A stretch of 64,000 bases of DNA from Thraustochytrium sp. TN22. Taxonomy: Eukaryota; Sar; Bigyra; Thraustochytrida; Thraustochytriidae. Within the stretch, counting starts at the first letter, position 1, and each line of letters opens with the position of its first letter. The stretch spans positions 1 to 64,000 of the forward strand of contig JABLUY010000008.1 in assembly GCA_013306675.1 (NCBI GenBank), in the 5' to 3' direction. Under the pieces are notes generated by a model. The model ran no database searches, was not told where the DNA came from, and saw only the letters and a program-made list of their open reading frames with translations. The position numbers and the translations under genes were made by a program. Shown here in pieces: positions 9,501-17,337 of the stretch.

Positions 9501-10841
9501 GAAATCTTGCGATGCAGGCCGCGCGTGACGCTCTTTGAGACGCACATTTACGAGGGTCCGCACGTGGGCGAGGCGCTGGACGTGCACGCGTCGCACCTGA
9601 TCGCGCACGCGCTGCATATGAACGACAAGTCGGCCAGCAACGCACTACTGGGCGTGGCGACGGGCCGCTACGCCATGGACCTGCTCAACCAGACCCCGGA
9701 TTTCGATGGCGGCTGGACGCCGGCACATTTGAACGAGCGGCACCGCACGCGACGACTCTCGCGCGAGGGCCTCGGCGCGCCACCCGAGGAGCCCGTACTG
9801 GACGGGCTGCCCCGGGCGCTGCGGCCCCGCGGCACGCGGATCCTGGATGCCGGCTTCTTCGATGACATGCGGGACAAGCTGTACCACCCGCGCTACACCC
9901 GGGGCACGCAGTTGAGTGCCCAGCGGCTGCGGCGCGACAAAGCGCTCTGCCGCCAGGAATTGTTGCGCGCCATTGAGGCGCGCGAGCCCATCGTGGTGCG
10001 CGTGGCCGTGCTCTTCGACAGCCCGACGCAAGGAAATCGTCCCTTCTTTGTGCTGGTCACCAAGCTCGTGTCGCTGTACTTTGTACAAACGCCTGGTGGC
10101 GCATCGCGCAGCTTTGCGCCGGACTTTCTGCGCTACGAGGTGCTCTACCAGAGTGTGTGGCCCAAGGCGGACCTGGCGGCGGCCGCCATCGAGGTCGTCA
10201 GCACGACCGTCGACGAAGTGGGCGGCGTACCGCGCCCCATGGAAGACCCGCGCGACCCGGACAACCCGGTTTGTGTACACTACGCCGAATCGTTACGGCT
10301 GCGCGTCGCGCACGCCTATGCCAAGGGCGACCTCATGATCGCCTACCGTGCGCTGCTACGCCTGGCGCTCTTGGAGGGCAACAAGGCGGGCGTGCCGGAC
10401 CTCTTGCGCATGTTCAAGCCGGCGTCCGTGGGGCTGGAGCTTGATCGCCTCGTCTGCGTCAGCGAGGTTGTTTCCGCCCTGCTCACGGAGCGGTACCGGT
10501 CCGAGGAGTCACGCTCCAAGCTCAAATCCAAGCCGCTGCACAGGTTGTACGGCGCCTACAAGCACCGCCTCGAGATCGCGCTGGCTCGTGCCGACTGTCT
10601 CTACTTTCCAGGCATCCGTAACGCCGTGCACGCGCTTTTGCTCAAGATTCACGCCGCGATTGGCGCTGACCGCATTGGCATCAGCACACTGCATATTGAG
10701 CATCTCGAAGAGTTGCACTCGTACCTCGAGTGTATTCGCATCTCCGCGGCAGCGGCTGTCCACCGCAATTGCCCGCACCTGGACCGGCTGTGCCGTTCCT
10801 TCTGCAAGGAATTGTTGCCAATATCGCAAGTGCCCTTTTGA
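6570..10841 (+). CDS. large protein of unknown family (1423 residues)
   Basis: A single open frame from an ATG in good context (GCCATGGC). I do not recognise a catalytic domain. The N-terminal ~70 residues are polar. Residues about 95-125 (VNGVLYNAVRSLLNLL then ENPYTFL) and 810-840 (VDAVLRDIVRDL then PNPYPIV) share the spacing V-x2-VL-x3-VR-x-L...NPY, suggesting a repeated helical module. It recalls the NPxxFL helices of DPY30/RIIalpha-type docking domains common in flagellar proteins, but that is only resemblance. An acidic, low-complexity stretch with alternating Asp-Gln lies near residues 350-395, followed by a basic RRRRQ patch. The rest looks globular and helical, with several Leu-rich helices to the C-terminus. 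No signal peptide or membrane segment. Regular coding composition across 4.3 kb makes the gene itself certain; the role is unknown. Confidence 0.7.
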   Translation: MAGPSAQDEGTGEELASQTDSQPVVPRLKLESPESIKDEAKAKDGNIRGRGARRAFMLADEQSARREDLVVGAAQKEEVRAVTSTWLKYFNEKQVNGVLYNAVRSLLNLLELPENPYTFLSNQLRISELFYSVTHTRHQAFAFSGLEAEDPVTRVTQVQGSDGVWGLRNLLCVLDAEAVTELLARIDFACPLILAPGQSTQGAYSLRYVNALFGPAVFFGSLLPYLPKVVRLSQDCVISGPKFEKAVGIFANQIAHEVLNVAEENPALVEGVYIEKTPHLKGSGAAAQRPVAAASVKRKRSDALGDYQLWTEAKIRSSKASFVSAIKAATVSSREILFRFILELPHLEPEGAEAASPAAGSADSSDGEGDEYENRSEGGSSEDEDDQDQDQDQDRRRRQPRPPTASPRGDGARRRSERGQFVRFQKAYTLHYRLTDKDGEPTAAMRSFALFPFASLCVGIFRSRADACFYAELFKTEDGACWTLDNKQDLHAPFRAFLKAELVKQYIAGNLLEAVELLACLVCIARRYAVVPDIIRLMHSQVGHLYGLASWNDAMRQVLEHCRLNTETNRFQEAVPWGSTGGQRGFAHLQLVDKVVQQFRSYRRELLAIVDTSESSEIAAMSLMVRHQLHSMCDHISQRLIVDEQTTAAALERVNNICEALILTVSRDMVAVLASDALHEVPKERAVRLETIAALIEEVIRQALMPAPEKLEKSGKLDPKDARRKRRSSIVDDGPVLGEEGSASFDVFSSAAIETMEAFSNELAASQRAREHVTVVSVPNAIKVAKKKRNVPAAIAREAVLLEYVTETRVDAVLRDIVRDLFGNGKLYPNPYPIVVARLRAEAARFALWREPDPEMLRLVASGRSRLALCNANCFLYKTAAANLYGLQSTLRSCSEPVVDYALAALEASGVVSPPQGPHCALGDHPGAAPQGSSNTRTAYEVTVSTSIGGSVVLLSRMPGYGPGHAGDGASKGLKPSEILRCRPRVTLFETHIYEGPHVGEALDVHASHLIAHALHMNDKSASNALLGVATGRYAMDLLNQTPDFDGGWTPAHLNERHRTRRLSREGLGAPPEEPVLDGLPRALRPRGTRILDAGFFDDMRDKLYHPRYTRGTQLSAQRLRRDKALCRQELLRAIEAREPIVVRVAVLFDSPTQGNRPFFVLVTKLVSLYFVQTPGGASRSFAPDFLRYEVLYQSVWPKADLAAAAIEVVSTTVDEVGGVPRPMEDPRDPDNPVCVHYAESLRLRVAHAYAKGDLMIAYRALLRLALLEGNKAGVPDLLRMFKPASVGLELDRLVCVSEVVSALLTERYRSEESRSKLKSKPLHRLYGAYKHRLEIALARADCLYFPGIRNAVHALLLKIHAAIGADRIGISTLHIEHLEELHSYLECIRISAAAAVHRNCPHLDRLCRSFCKELLPISQVPF

Positions 10842-11153
10842 TGCAGCCAGCGCGGCCGTGCGAGTGAAAAACTGGGGCGAACATTGTGTTACTGTTGTTG
10901 TTGAACGAGCGTCGGCTTGGTTCCTTGCTCAGAGTTCTCCTCGTCTCTCCTTCTCCGTCTCCTTCTCTTTCTCTTTCTCTCTCTTTCTCTCTCTCTCTCT
11001 CTCTATTTCTCTACAGGTGCAGGTTGGTGTGCCGGACAGCAGCAAAGATGAATCTCGCAGAACTCCCCGTCTAAAGGGCAGCGCGCTTGCCAGGCGTAAG
11101 AGGGAAGCAGGAGTAGTTCCAGCCAGGTAGCAGCAGAGGCTTCGCGAACCGGC
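10842..11153. other. convergent gap with long pyrimidine tract
   Basis: A 312-bp 3' region between the 1423-residue gene (+) and proline dehydrogenase (-). A (CT)n-rich tract at about 10939-11011 on the + strand ends in CTACAG, which looks like a 3' splice site but lies after the stop codon. It could be a 3'-UTR intron end or simple repeat. No gene seen. Confidence 0.5.
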
Positions 11154-12929
11154 CTACTGCCGCGCGTTGGGGATGGTGGCAGGGATCTTCGGGCGGTTCG
11201 AGAAGGGGTTGAGGCGCGCGAGGATCTCCTTGAGCAGGATGCGGCGCTCATGCACAGCACCGGCCATGAGACCGGAGTTCTCCTGGGCACGACGAATCAG
11301 GTACGGAAGCACCTCGTGCACCTGGCCGTAGGGCAGATACTTGTAGGCGGAGAACTGGTGTCCGCCAAGGTTGTAGGTGAGGTGGTCGGCCATGCCGCGG
11401 AGCTGACCAAAGTGCACCTTGCCACAGGCCGGGTCAATGTTGTAGGCGGCCATCTGCGCGACGGTGAACTCGCAGGTGCGCTGGTTGTGGCTGGCGACCA
11501 TGACCTCGGCCTCCGGGTCAGCGAGCATAATGTCGAGGTTGCGGTGGTAGCAGGCGTGCGTGTCGTCGATGTTGTCGTGGATCGGGTCCGGGTAGCCCTG
11601 CTCCTTGGCAAGCTTCCGCTCGGCGACCATGTAGGCGCCGCGCACGAGCTTGGCGGCGAACTTCCAGCCCTCGCGCTTGGAGCGGTCGAGGTCCTGGCTG
11701 AGGCGCTCGTCCGTAGACTTGAGGTAGCACTGGTAGGTGTTGTAGATGATGCCACGGCCGTCGCAGTTGTGGCGGCGCTGCAGCATGAGCACGTTAGCAT
11801 CAATACAGGGCTGGAAGTAGGTCTGCTCGGCATCGATCATGAGCGAGACGCCAAGCTCGCCGGCGAGCTTGGCAAGGCGGTCGAGGCGGCCGAAGAGCGC
11901 GCGCGAGAGGTCGAGCTCCTCCTGCGTGAGCGAGACCTCGGCGAGCGGGCCGCGCGTCTTGCAGGAACCCACGAGCTTGCTGATGACGTCGACGTTCATG
12001 GAGCGCGACCAGTCCACAATGTCAAGGCGCGGCGCGTCCTCCCCAGGCTCCGGGTGGCGGCCGAGCGCGTAGTAAAAGAGCTCGTCCACCATGCTCGGGT
12101 CCTCAGGCTCGACAAAGTACTTGTTGTAGCCGAGGCGCCACTCCTCGATGGAAAGCGAGCCGACGGTCTCGCGCTCGAGGTCCTCCTCCATGCGCTGGAA
12201 AAGGCGCTTGGTCTCGACGATCATCTCGCTCATGCGCTTGAGCAGCTTCGGGTTGCCGAGCGCCGTGACCTTGATGGCGGCAAAAGGCCGCGAGCGCGCG
12301 CCCTTTTGCTGCGAGACGTTGGCGGCCGTGCGGATGCAGGACTCGAAGACCTTGGTGGCGGCATCGCAGGCGAGCTCGCCCTCGTACTCGTAAACGCGCA
12401 CCTTGATCTCCTGGTCGCGCTCCTCGCGGTGTGCGCCGAGGTCGGCCTCCACGGCGTAGTCCAGGATGCCGCTGATGCCAGCCTTTTCGAGCTCGCCCAT
12501 GACGGGCAGCAGGCCCTCCTCGTCCTCGGCGGCGCAAAAGACCTTGAAGAAGGTCTGGCCCACCACGAAGTTCGTGATGGTCTTGCCCAGCACCGCGTAC
12601 GAGAGCGAGATGAGCTTCTCGCTGCGCGCCACGAGCGGCTCGATGCCGCAGATGCGCAGGACCACATAGCCGCGGATGAGCTCCAGGGTGCTCTTGCGGC
12701 TGAAGGCGTATGCCGTATTGTTAAAGTTCAGGTCCGAGTTCTGTGCCACGTCCTGCACGAACTGGCGGTCGTACATGTCGCTGGGCGTCGCCGTGGTCGG
12801 CGGCGGCGGCGACGTGGCCGGCGGCAGCGCCGTCTCGCGCATCACCCGCGACTGCGTCACCAGCGCGCGCCGCGACATGGCCACGGACGCGGCACGCCAT
12901 CCAGCGCGCGCGCCGGTGTGCGACAGCAT
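11154..12929 (-). CDS. PRODH: proline dehydrogenase, mitochondrial
   Basis: 591 residues. The first ~35 residues are Arg/Ala/Ser-rich with no acidic residues, as in a mitochondrial presequence. The FAD-dependent PRODH beta/alpha barrel occupies about residues 120-570. Diagnostic blocks include DAEQTYFQPCIDA, the YNTYQCYLK segment, KLVRGAYMVAERKLA, VASHNQRT, and near the end the LPYGQVHEVLPYLIRRAQEN block containing the proline-binding arginines. The enzyme oxidises proline to pyrroline-5-carboxylate and feeds electrons to the respiratory chain. Length matches eukaryotic monofunctional PRODH; there is no fused P5C dehydrogenase. The start is the most upstream ATG, six bases from a (GAGC)n tract. 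Divergent from the sulfotransferase-like gene across a 2.9-kb gap. Confidence 0.95.
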   Translation of the reverse strand: MLSHTGARAGWRAASVAMSRRALVTQSRVMRETALPPATSPPPPTTATPSDMYDRQFVQDVAQNSDLNFNNTAYAFSRKSTLELIRGYVVLRICGIEPLVARSEKLISLSYAVLGKTITNFVVGQTFFKVFCAAEDEEGLLPVMGELEKAGISGILDYAVEADLGAHREERDQEIKVRVYEYEGELACDAATKVFESCIRTAANVSQQKGARSRPFAAIKVTALGNPKLLKRMSEMIVETKRLFQRMEEDLERETVGSLSIEEWRLGYNKYFVEPEDPSMVDELFYYALGRHPEPGEDAPRLDIVDWSRSMNVDVISKLVGSCKTRGPLAEVSLTQEELDLSRALFGRLDRLAKLAGELGVSLMIDAEQTYFQPCIDANVLMLQRRHNCDGRGIIYNTYQCYLKSTDERLSQDLDRSKREGWKFAAKLVRGAYMVAERKLAKEQGYPDPIHDNIDDTHACYHRNLDIMLADPEAEVMVASHNQRTCEFTVAQMAAYNIDPACGKVHFGQLRGMADHLTYNLGGHQFSAYKYLPYGQVHEVLPYLIRRAQENSGLMAGAVHERRILLKEILARLNPFSNRPKIPATIPNARQ

Positions 12930-13343
12930 CCTCTAGACCTCGCTCGCTCGCTCGCTCGCGCGCTTGCTTGCTTGCTTGCTCCAGGATACCTAGCCCTGCA
13001 CCTGTCCTGTAGGTCACTTTTCAAAATGTATCACTGCCCGCGGGTCCGCGCGCCCACGCCTGCGCCGCCTCCGCCGCCACACCGCGCCGCGCCGCGCCGC
13101 GCCGCGCCGCGCCGCGCCGCGCCGCCTCGCGCCGCGCGCTCCGCCGCCTCGCCCCGCGCCGCGCTCGCCGCCCGCTGCCGCCGCTGCTCGCGCGCGCAGG
13201 ACCGACGTTGGCGCTCTGCCCGGCGCTGCGCCTCTCCGCCGGGGCCCCCTGCTCGCGCGCCTCGCGGAACCGCGCGTTCCGCCGCCGCGTTCCCGCCGCC
13301 GCCAAGCGCCGCTTGAACGCTCTTGTTTCCCGCCCCTGCCTGT

Positions 13344-13374
13344 GCCTGCCTGCCTGCCTGCCTGCCTGCCTGCC
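13344..13374. repeat. (CCTG)n microsatellite
   Basis: About seven uninterrupted CCTG units upstream of proline dehydrogenase. Similar tracts are at 13711-13740, about 21945-22009 and about 24557-24620. Confidence 0.95.
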
Positions 13375-13709
13375 ACTGCCACTGCCCGGCCGCGACCTCG
13401 GCCGCAGCGGGTCCGAGTCGCTCGAACTCTCGCGAGCCCGGCCGCGGCCGCGGCGCGCCCGCCGCCGGAGCCTTCCACGTCCTCGCCGCGGTGCTGGTCG
13501 CGGTCGGGTTTGGTTTTCCTTGCTCGCTTCCGAGTCGAGTCGCTGGTGCTTTTGCTTTTGCTTTGCTTTGCTTTGCGCGCTTGCTGCTTGCCTGCCTGCT
13601 GCTTTCGTCGGCGTGCGCCTGCGTGCTCTTCGCTCTCAACTTCTCAAGGAGAGAGAACTTTGGCGAAGAACAAACGCGGGACCTGGAGGGCTCGCTGCCC
13701 GGCCTGCTG

Positions 13710-13740
<31 letters not shown>

Positions 13741-14269
13741 CGCGGGACGACCTACCCGGCCGGCGGCGAGACGCTCGTGGCGCCGGCGCGCGCGATGCCG
13801 CCGCCGGCCCAGCCTGAGCCCCTGCCTGCCAGTGCCAGCCGCTGCGCCAGCGCCAGCCAGGTCAGCGGCGGGCCTGCGAGTTTCTTCCGGCGGGGGCCCG
13901 GCGGCGGCGAGCGCGGCGGCGTCACGGCCTCACTCCGCGCCGCGGCGACCTGCTCAGCTGGCACGGCCCGGGCAGGGCTGGCGCACGCCGTCGATAGAGG
14001 CGGAGCGCGCCGGAGCGTGCCTGCCCGACAGTGAGCTGCTATCTAGCTAGGCTGCTGCTCTCCGGCTGGAGCGCGGCTTACGGAGGCCAGCTGGAGACGC
14101 GACCTTGACGCCCGCGGCGCGAGGCCTGGCGGTCGGCCAGCCTTGGTTGGCATGGCAGCTGCGCGCGGGTGCCGAGGCGATGTTGGTTTGTTCGGCACAT
14201 GAGACTCGCGCCATACCCGAGGGGGACTCCCGGGAGGCCCCACAACGATGTGGCGGCTCAGTGTGCGCC

Positions 14270-15047
14270 GGGCGACCGCTGGCACGTTTCCGAACATTGA
14301 CCGCCGCGTCGAGGCCGACCTCGGACCACCACCGCGACCAGCAGTGCCACGGAGACCGGAAGCTGCGTGCACCGCGACGCCCGGCGGAGCTCCGACCTCG
14401 CAAGCCTCTCGGCGCCACCGCGAACCCCGAGAACCAACCGTGACCTGGCTTGGATGGTTGCTTGAGCCATTGCTTTCGTTGCCCGAGTGAGAGTTTCCGA
14501 GTTCATACTTCGATGGCTGCTCCAGTCCTGCAGTGGCGGCTCGCCAGGCCGCAGTCAACTTCGTGGGACAGACAACTTGAAGGACGAGGACTCCGCACGC
14601 GCGGCCCAGGAATGCCACGCCGGCGAACCTTTCTAATGATCCCCTCACCTTGCTCTGATCGCACAGGGCGACCACTAGCACGTTTCCGAACATTGACCGC
14701 CGCGTCGAGGCCGACCTCGGACCACCACCGTGACCGCGACCAGCAGTGTCACGGAGACCGGAAGCTGCGACCTCGCAAGCCTCTCGGCGCCACCGCGAAC
14801 CCCGAGAACCAACCGTGACCTGGCTTGGAATCTTAGATGGTTGCTTGAGCCATTGCTTTCGTTGCCCGATGAGAGTTTCCGAGTTCATACTTCGATGGCG
14901 ACCGTGCTCCAGTCCTGCAGTGGCGGCTCGCCAGGCCGCAGACAACTTCGTGGGACAGACAACTTGAAGGACGAGGACTCCGCACGCGCGGCCCAGGAAT
15001 GCCGCGCCGGCGAGCCTTTCTAATGATACCCTCACCTTGCTCTGATC
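14270..15047. repeat. ~390-bp tandem duplication (two copies)
   Basis: Copy 1 is 14270-14660 and copy 2 is 14666-15047. Both open with a GGGCGACC-type block and close with CTTGCTCTGATC. In between they share long matching blocks, such as the CGAACATTGACCGCCGCG segment and a GGACAGACAACTTGAAGG segment. Differences are scattered substitutions plus several small indels. Copy 1 has an extra ~25-base stretch near 14366-14392 that copy 2 lacks. No terminal inverted repeats, target-site duplications or element-type coding region were seen. Confidence 0.9.
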
Positions 15048-15104
15048 ATCTGCAGGTGAGTGACCGGTCCATTCTTTCATCAACCGGCCCACGTGGCATC
15101 ATTT

Positions 15105-15389
15105 CACACAGGACGTCTCGACGCCGCCAACGGCCTGCCCCTGGCGAGCGAAACTCCAAGTGCGGAGGGACCATGGCCCGCTGCAAGGACGTGCACAGCC
15201 CCGAGCAGTCCCGCTTGCCTTTCCTTGCAAGTCGAGGACAGAACATAAATTCACACAGGACATCTCGACGACGTCAACGGCCTGCCCCTGGCGAGCGAAA
15301 ATCCAAGTGCGGAGGGACCATGGCCCGCTGCAAGTACGTGCACAGCATCGAGCAGTCCCACTTGCCTTGCCTTGCAACTCGAGGACAGT
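15105..15389. repeat. ~147-bp tandem duplication (two copies)
   Basis: Copy 1 is 15105-15251 and copy 2 is 15252-15389. They share an opening CACACAGGAC, a central GTGCGGAGGGACCATGGC block and a closing TCGAGGACAG. The second copy carries about a dozen substitutions and a small deletion. It is unrelated in sequence to the neighbouring 390-bp duplication. It lies 440-720 bp upstream of the sulfotransferase-like start. Confidence 0.9.
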
Positions 15390-15827
15390 TAGCTTCCTGT
15401 GCCAGTTCTCGCACTCCGACATTACCAGCGTGCCGCGTGTCGTGATCGTGTCGCACCGTGACCATGACCCTGACCGCGGCCGCAACCGGGGCCGCATCCG
15501 AGAACTTGACTCAGTGACAGTGAAGCCTTTGAGCTTTGAAAGAAATGAAGAGTTAGACCTGTTCCAGGTGCCGCCCGGCGCGACCGCTGCACTGACAAAG
15601 GACGGGGTCCAACGTGTGACGGTCGACTCCACGGCCCGCGGCCGACTCCGGCGCGGCGGACGCGGCAGAGCGGCGGCGGCGGCAGCAGCGGCGGCGGCGC
15701 GGGCCGGCGCGGGGCGGGGCGGGGCGGGGCGCTGCAGCGCGGCTCCGCGCGGCGCGGCCCACGAGCACGCCGGCGGGCGGGCGGGTGGGCGAGCGAGCGA
15801 GCGAGCCTGCGCTCGCCGCTCCTCACC

Positions 15828-17066
15828 ATGGCGGGCTGCAAGGACTCGTGCAGCGCGGCGGCGGCCGCGGCCGCGCGCGGCGCTACGGGCAGCGGCGGCG
15901 GCGAGTACAGGTACACGAATGCAAAGCACGCGCGCGAGCACTGGTTCGTGAAGCTGGGCCTGATGCTCTCGTGCCTGCCGCTCCTGCTCACGATGCTGGG
16001 CGTGCAGAACTTTGGGTCGAGCATGCCGTGGAGCTCGACGAGCTCGGACGTGGGTCGCGTGTCGACGCTGCCGGAGAATGCGGTGGACTCCGTCTCCAAA
16101 GTGCCGGGCAAGTGGATGCGTGGCCGGCGCCACAGCCAGCACCAGGAGTGCCTGCTGGAGCCGGCGACCGGCCCGCGCAAGCTCAAATACGTGCGCGTGG
16201 TCGGCGAGCGCAACTCGGGCGTGGACGGCGTCGTTGAGTTCTTCTCCAAGATCTTCCCCAACGTGACGGTGGGCAGCGGCTTCGTGCGCACCAAGTACTG
16301 GTTCCAGGACGAGTCCATTTTGCCTCCCGGGGTCGACCTGGAGGAGGTGCTCGTTGTCGTGGCTATGCGGAATCCGTACGACTGGACGCTGCTCATGCAG
16401 CGCAACCCGGTGCATGCGCCGGCACACCGCTTCAAGCACGACTGGCGCCGCTTCCTCTCGCGCCCTTGGACCACCAAGACCTCCATCACAGACCAGGAGA
16501 TCTCCAGCACGTCGGGCGCCAAGTGCCAGGCCAAATTCGTCGCCGGCGAGGTGCGCCCGTGCCGCCAGAGCCGCGGCAGCTTTCTCGGGACCGAGCTGCA
16601 CAATCGTCTGCTCGACCCCATCTACGAGATGAACCCCATCACGCACGCGCCCATGCGGGACGTGCTGGAGCTGCGCAAGTTCAAGATGCTCAATTATGCC
16701 AACATGACGCAGTGGGTGCCCCACATCTCCTACCTCAAGCTCGAGGCTCTGTCCACGATCGATGGCGTCCAAAATGTGCAGGACCTCTTGGCTCGCGCCT
16801 ACAATATGGACGTTTGCATGAGGGCCGATGGCAGCCCACACGCCTTCGTCGACCCGCAGTCCAAGACCCTCTCTGCCGCGCGGGCCGGCATGACGGCGCA
16901 ATATCGCGACTACCTGACCTGCAACCTCTTCTGGTCCGTCGAGTCCGCGGTCTTTGGCTATTCCGCCGCCGACCTCTACACCAAGGCGCCCTGCAGCTCC
17001 TCAGTGCTCGACTCTGCTTACGCGGGTCACACGAGCGTGCGTATGCCGGGCGCCGGATCCACCTGA
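15828..17066 (+). CDS. sulfotransferase-like type II membrane protein
   Basis: 412 residues from an ATG in strong context (CACCATGG). A short Ala/Gly-rich cytosolic tail is followed by a hydrophobic signal anchor at about residues 42-60, then a luminal domain. VRVVGERNSGVDGVVEFF (from residue 122) is placed like the 5'-phosphosulfate-binding loop of sulfotransferases. VVVAMRNPYDWTLLMQRNP (from about 176) resembles the 3'-phosphate-binding region. This pattern, RNSG then RNPYDW then a W-rich FLSRPW block, recurs in a family of protist and algal sulfotransferase-like proteins. The usual Gly-Thr after the first loop (GTxx) is replaced by Val-Asp, so activity is not assured. Likely a Golgi enzyme acting on glycans or secreted proteins. 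It converges on the RhoGEF gene. Confidence 0.65.
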   Translation: MAGCKDSCSAAAAAAARGATGSGGGEYRYTNAKHAREHWFVKLGLMLSCLPLLLTMLGVQNFGSSMPWSSTSSDVGRVSTLPENAVDSVSKVPGKWMRGRRHSQHQECLLEPATGPRKLKYVRVVGERNSGVDGVVEFFSKIFPNVTVGSGFVRTKYWFQDESILPPGVDLEEVLVVVAMRNPYDWTLLMQRNPVHAPAHRFKHDWRRFLSRPWTTKTSITDQEISSTSGAKCQAKFVAGEVRPCRQSRGSFLGTELHNRLLDPIYEMNPITHAPMRDVLELRKFKMLNYANMTQWVPHISYLKLEALSTIDGVQNVQDLLARAYNMDVCMRADGSPHAFVDPQSKTLSAARAGMTAQYRDYLTCNLFWSVESAVFGYSAADLYTKAPCSSSVLDSAYAGHTSVRMPGAGST

Positions 17067-17337
17067 ACTGACTTGATCTGACCTCGACATGCCCTCGACG
17101 TGGCCTGACCTGACTGTGAGCTCGTGCTAGCTAGTGAATGTGCAGCACATCGTGACCATGGCCGTCGCGGTCCCACTCCAAGCAAGTTAGCCTAGAATTA
17201 GCGGAGTTGCCCGGGATCATACAATGTCTGAATCTGTGTTGTGTGCAAGTGTGCGCGGCCTGATTTCGCTAGCTATGCTACTACTAACATACTACTGTCA
17301 TCCTGTCGGTCTGCCTTGCCTTGTTTGATTTTTTATG

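Larger units (their letters stand above)
12930..15827. other. 2.9-kb divergent gap with microsatellites and tandem duplications
   Basis: The largest gene-free stretch. From the PRODH side it holds (CTCG)n/(CTTG)n at about 12938-12981, a (CGCCG)n pentamer run at about 13081-13125, (CCTG)n tracts at about 13344-13374 and 13711-13740, a ~390-bp tandem duplication (14270-15047), a ~147-bp tandem duplication (15105-15389), and (GAGC)n at about 15789-15806 just before the next ATG. Long open frames on both strands follow from the lack of stop codons in GC-rich DNA and carry no recognisable domain. I support no gene here. Confidence 0.6.

Noticed and set aside
11250-13316. 688-residue + strand frame opposite proline dehydrogenase
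   Set aside because: It is a mirror frame of PRODH. Valine/leucine/histidine/arginine-rich composition is typical of the antisense of GC-rich coding DNA.
14043-15092. 349-residue minus-strand frame with two internal repeats
   Set aside because: It only translates the 390-bp tandem duplication. Frame maintenance over two copies can be chance in GC-rich DNA, and no domain is recognisable.
14270-15389. Transposable or virus-derived element as source of the tandem duplications
   Set aside because: No reverse transcriptase, integrase, transposase, capsid or polymerase motif, no terminal repeats of element type and no target-site duplication were seen. No such element was recognised anywhere in the window.
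15099-16901. 600-residue minus-strand frame opposite the sulfotransferase-like gene
   Set aside because: It lies antisense to a gene with clear family motifs and a strong Kozak start. Its own translation is low complexity.
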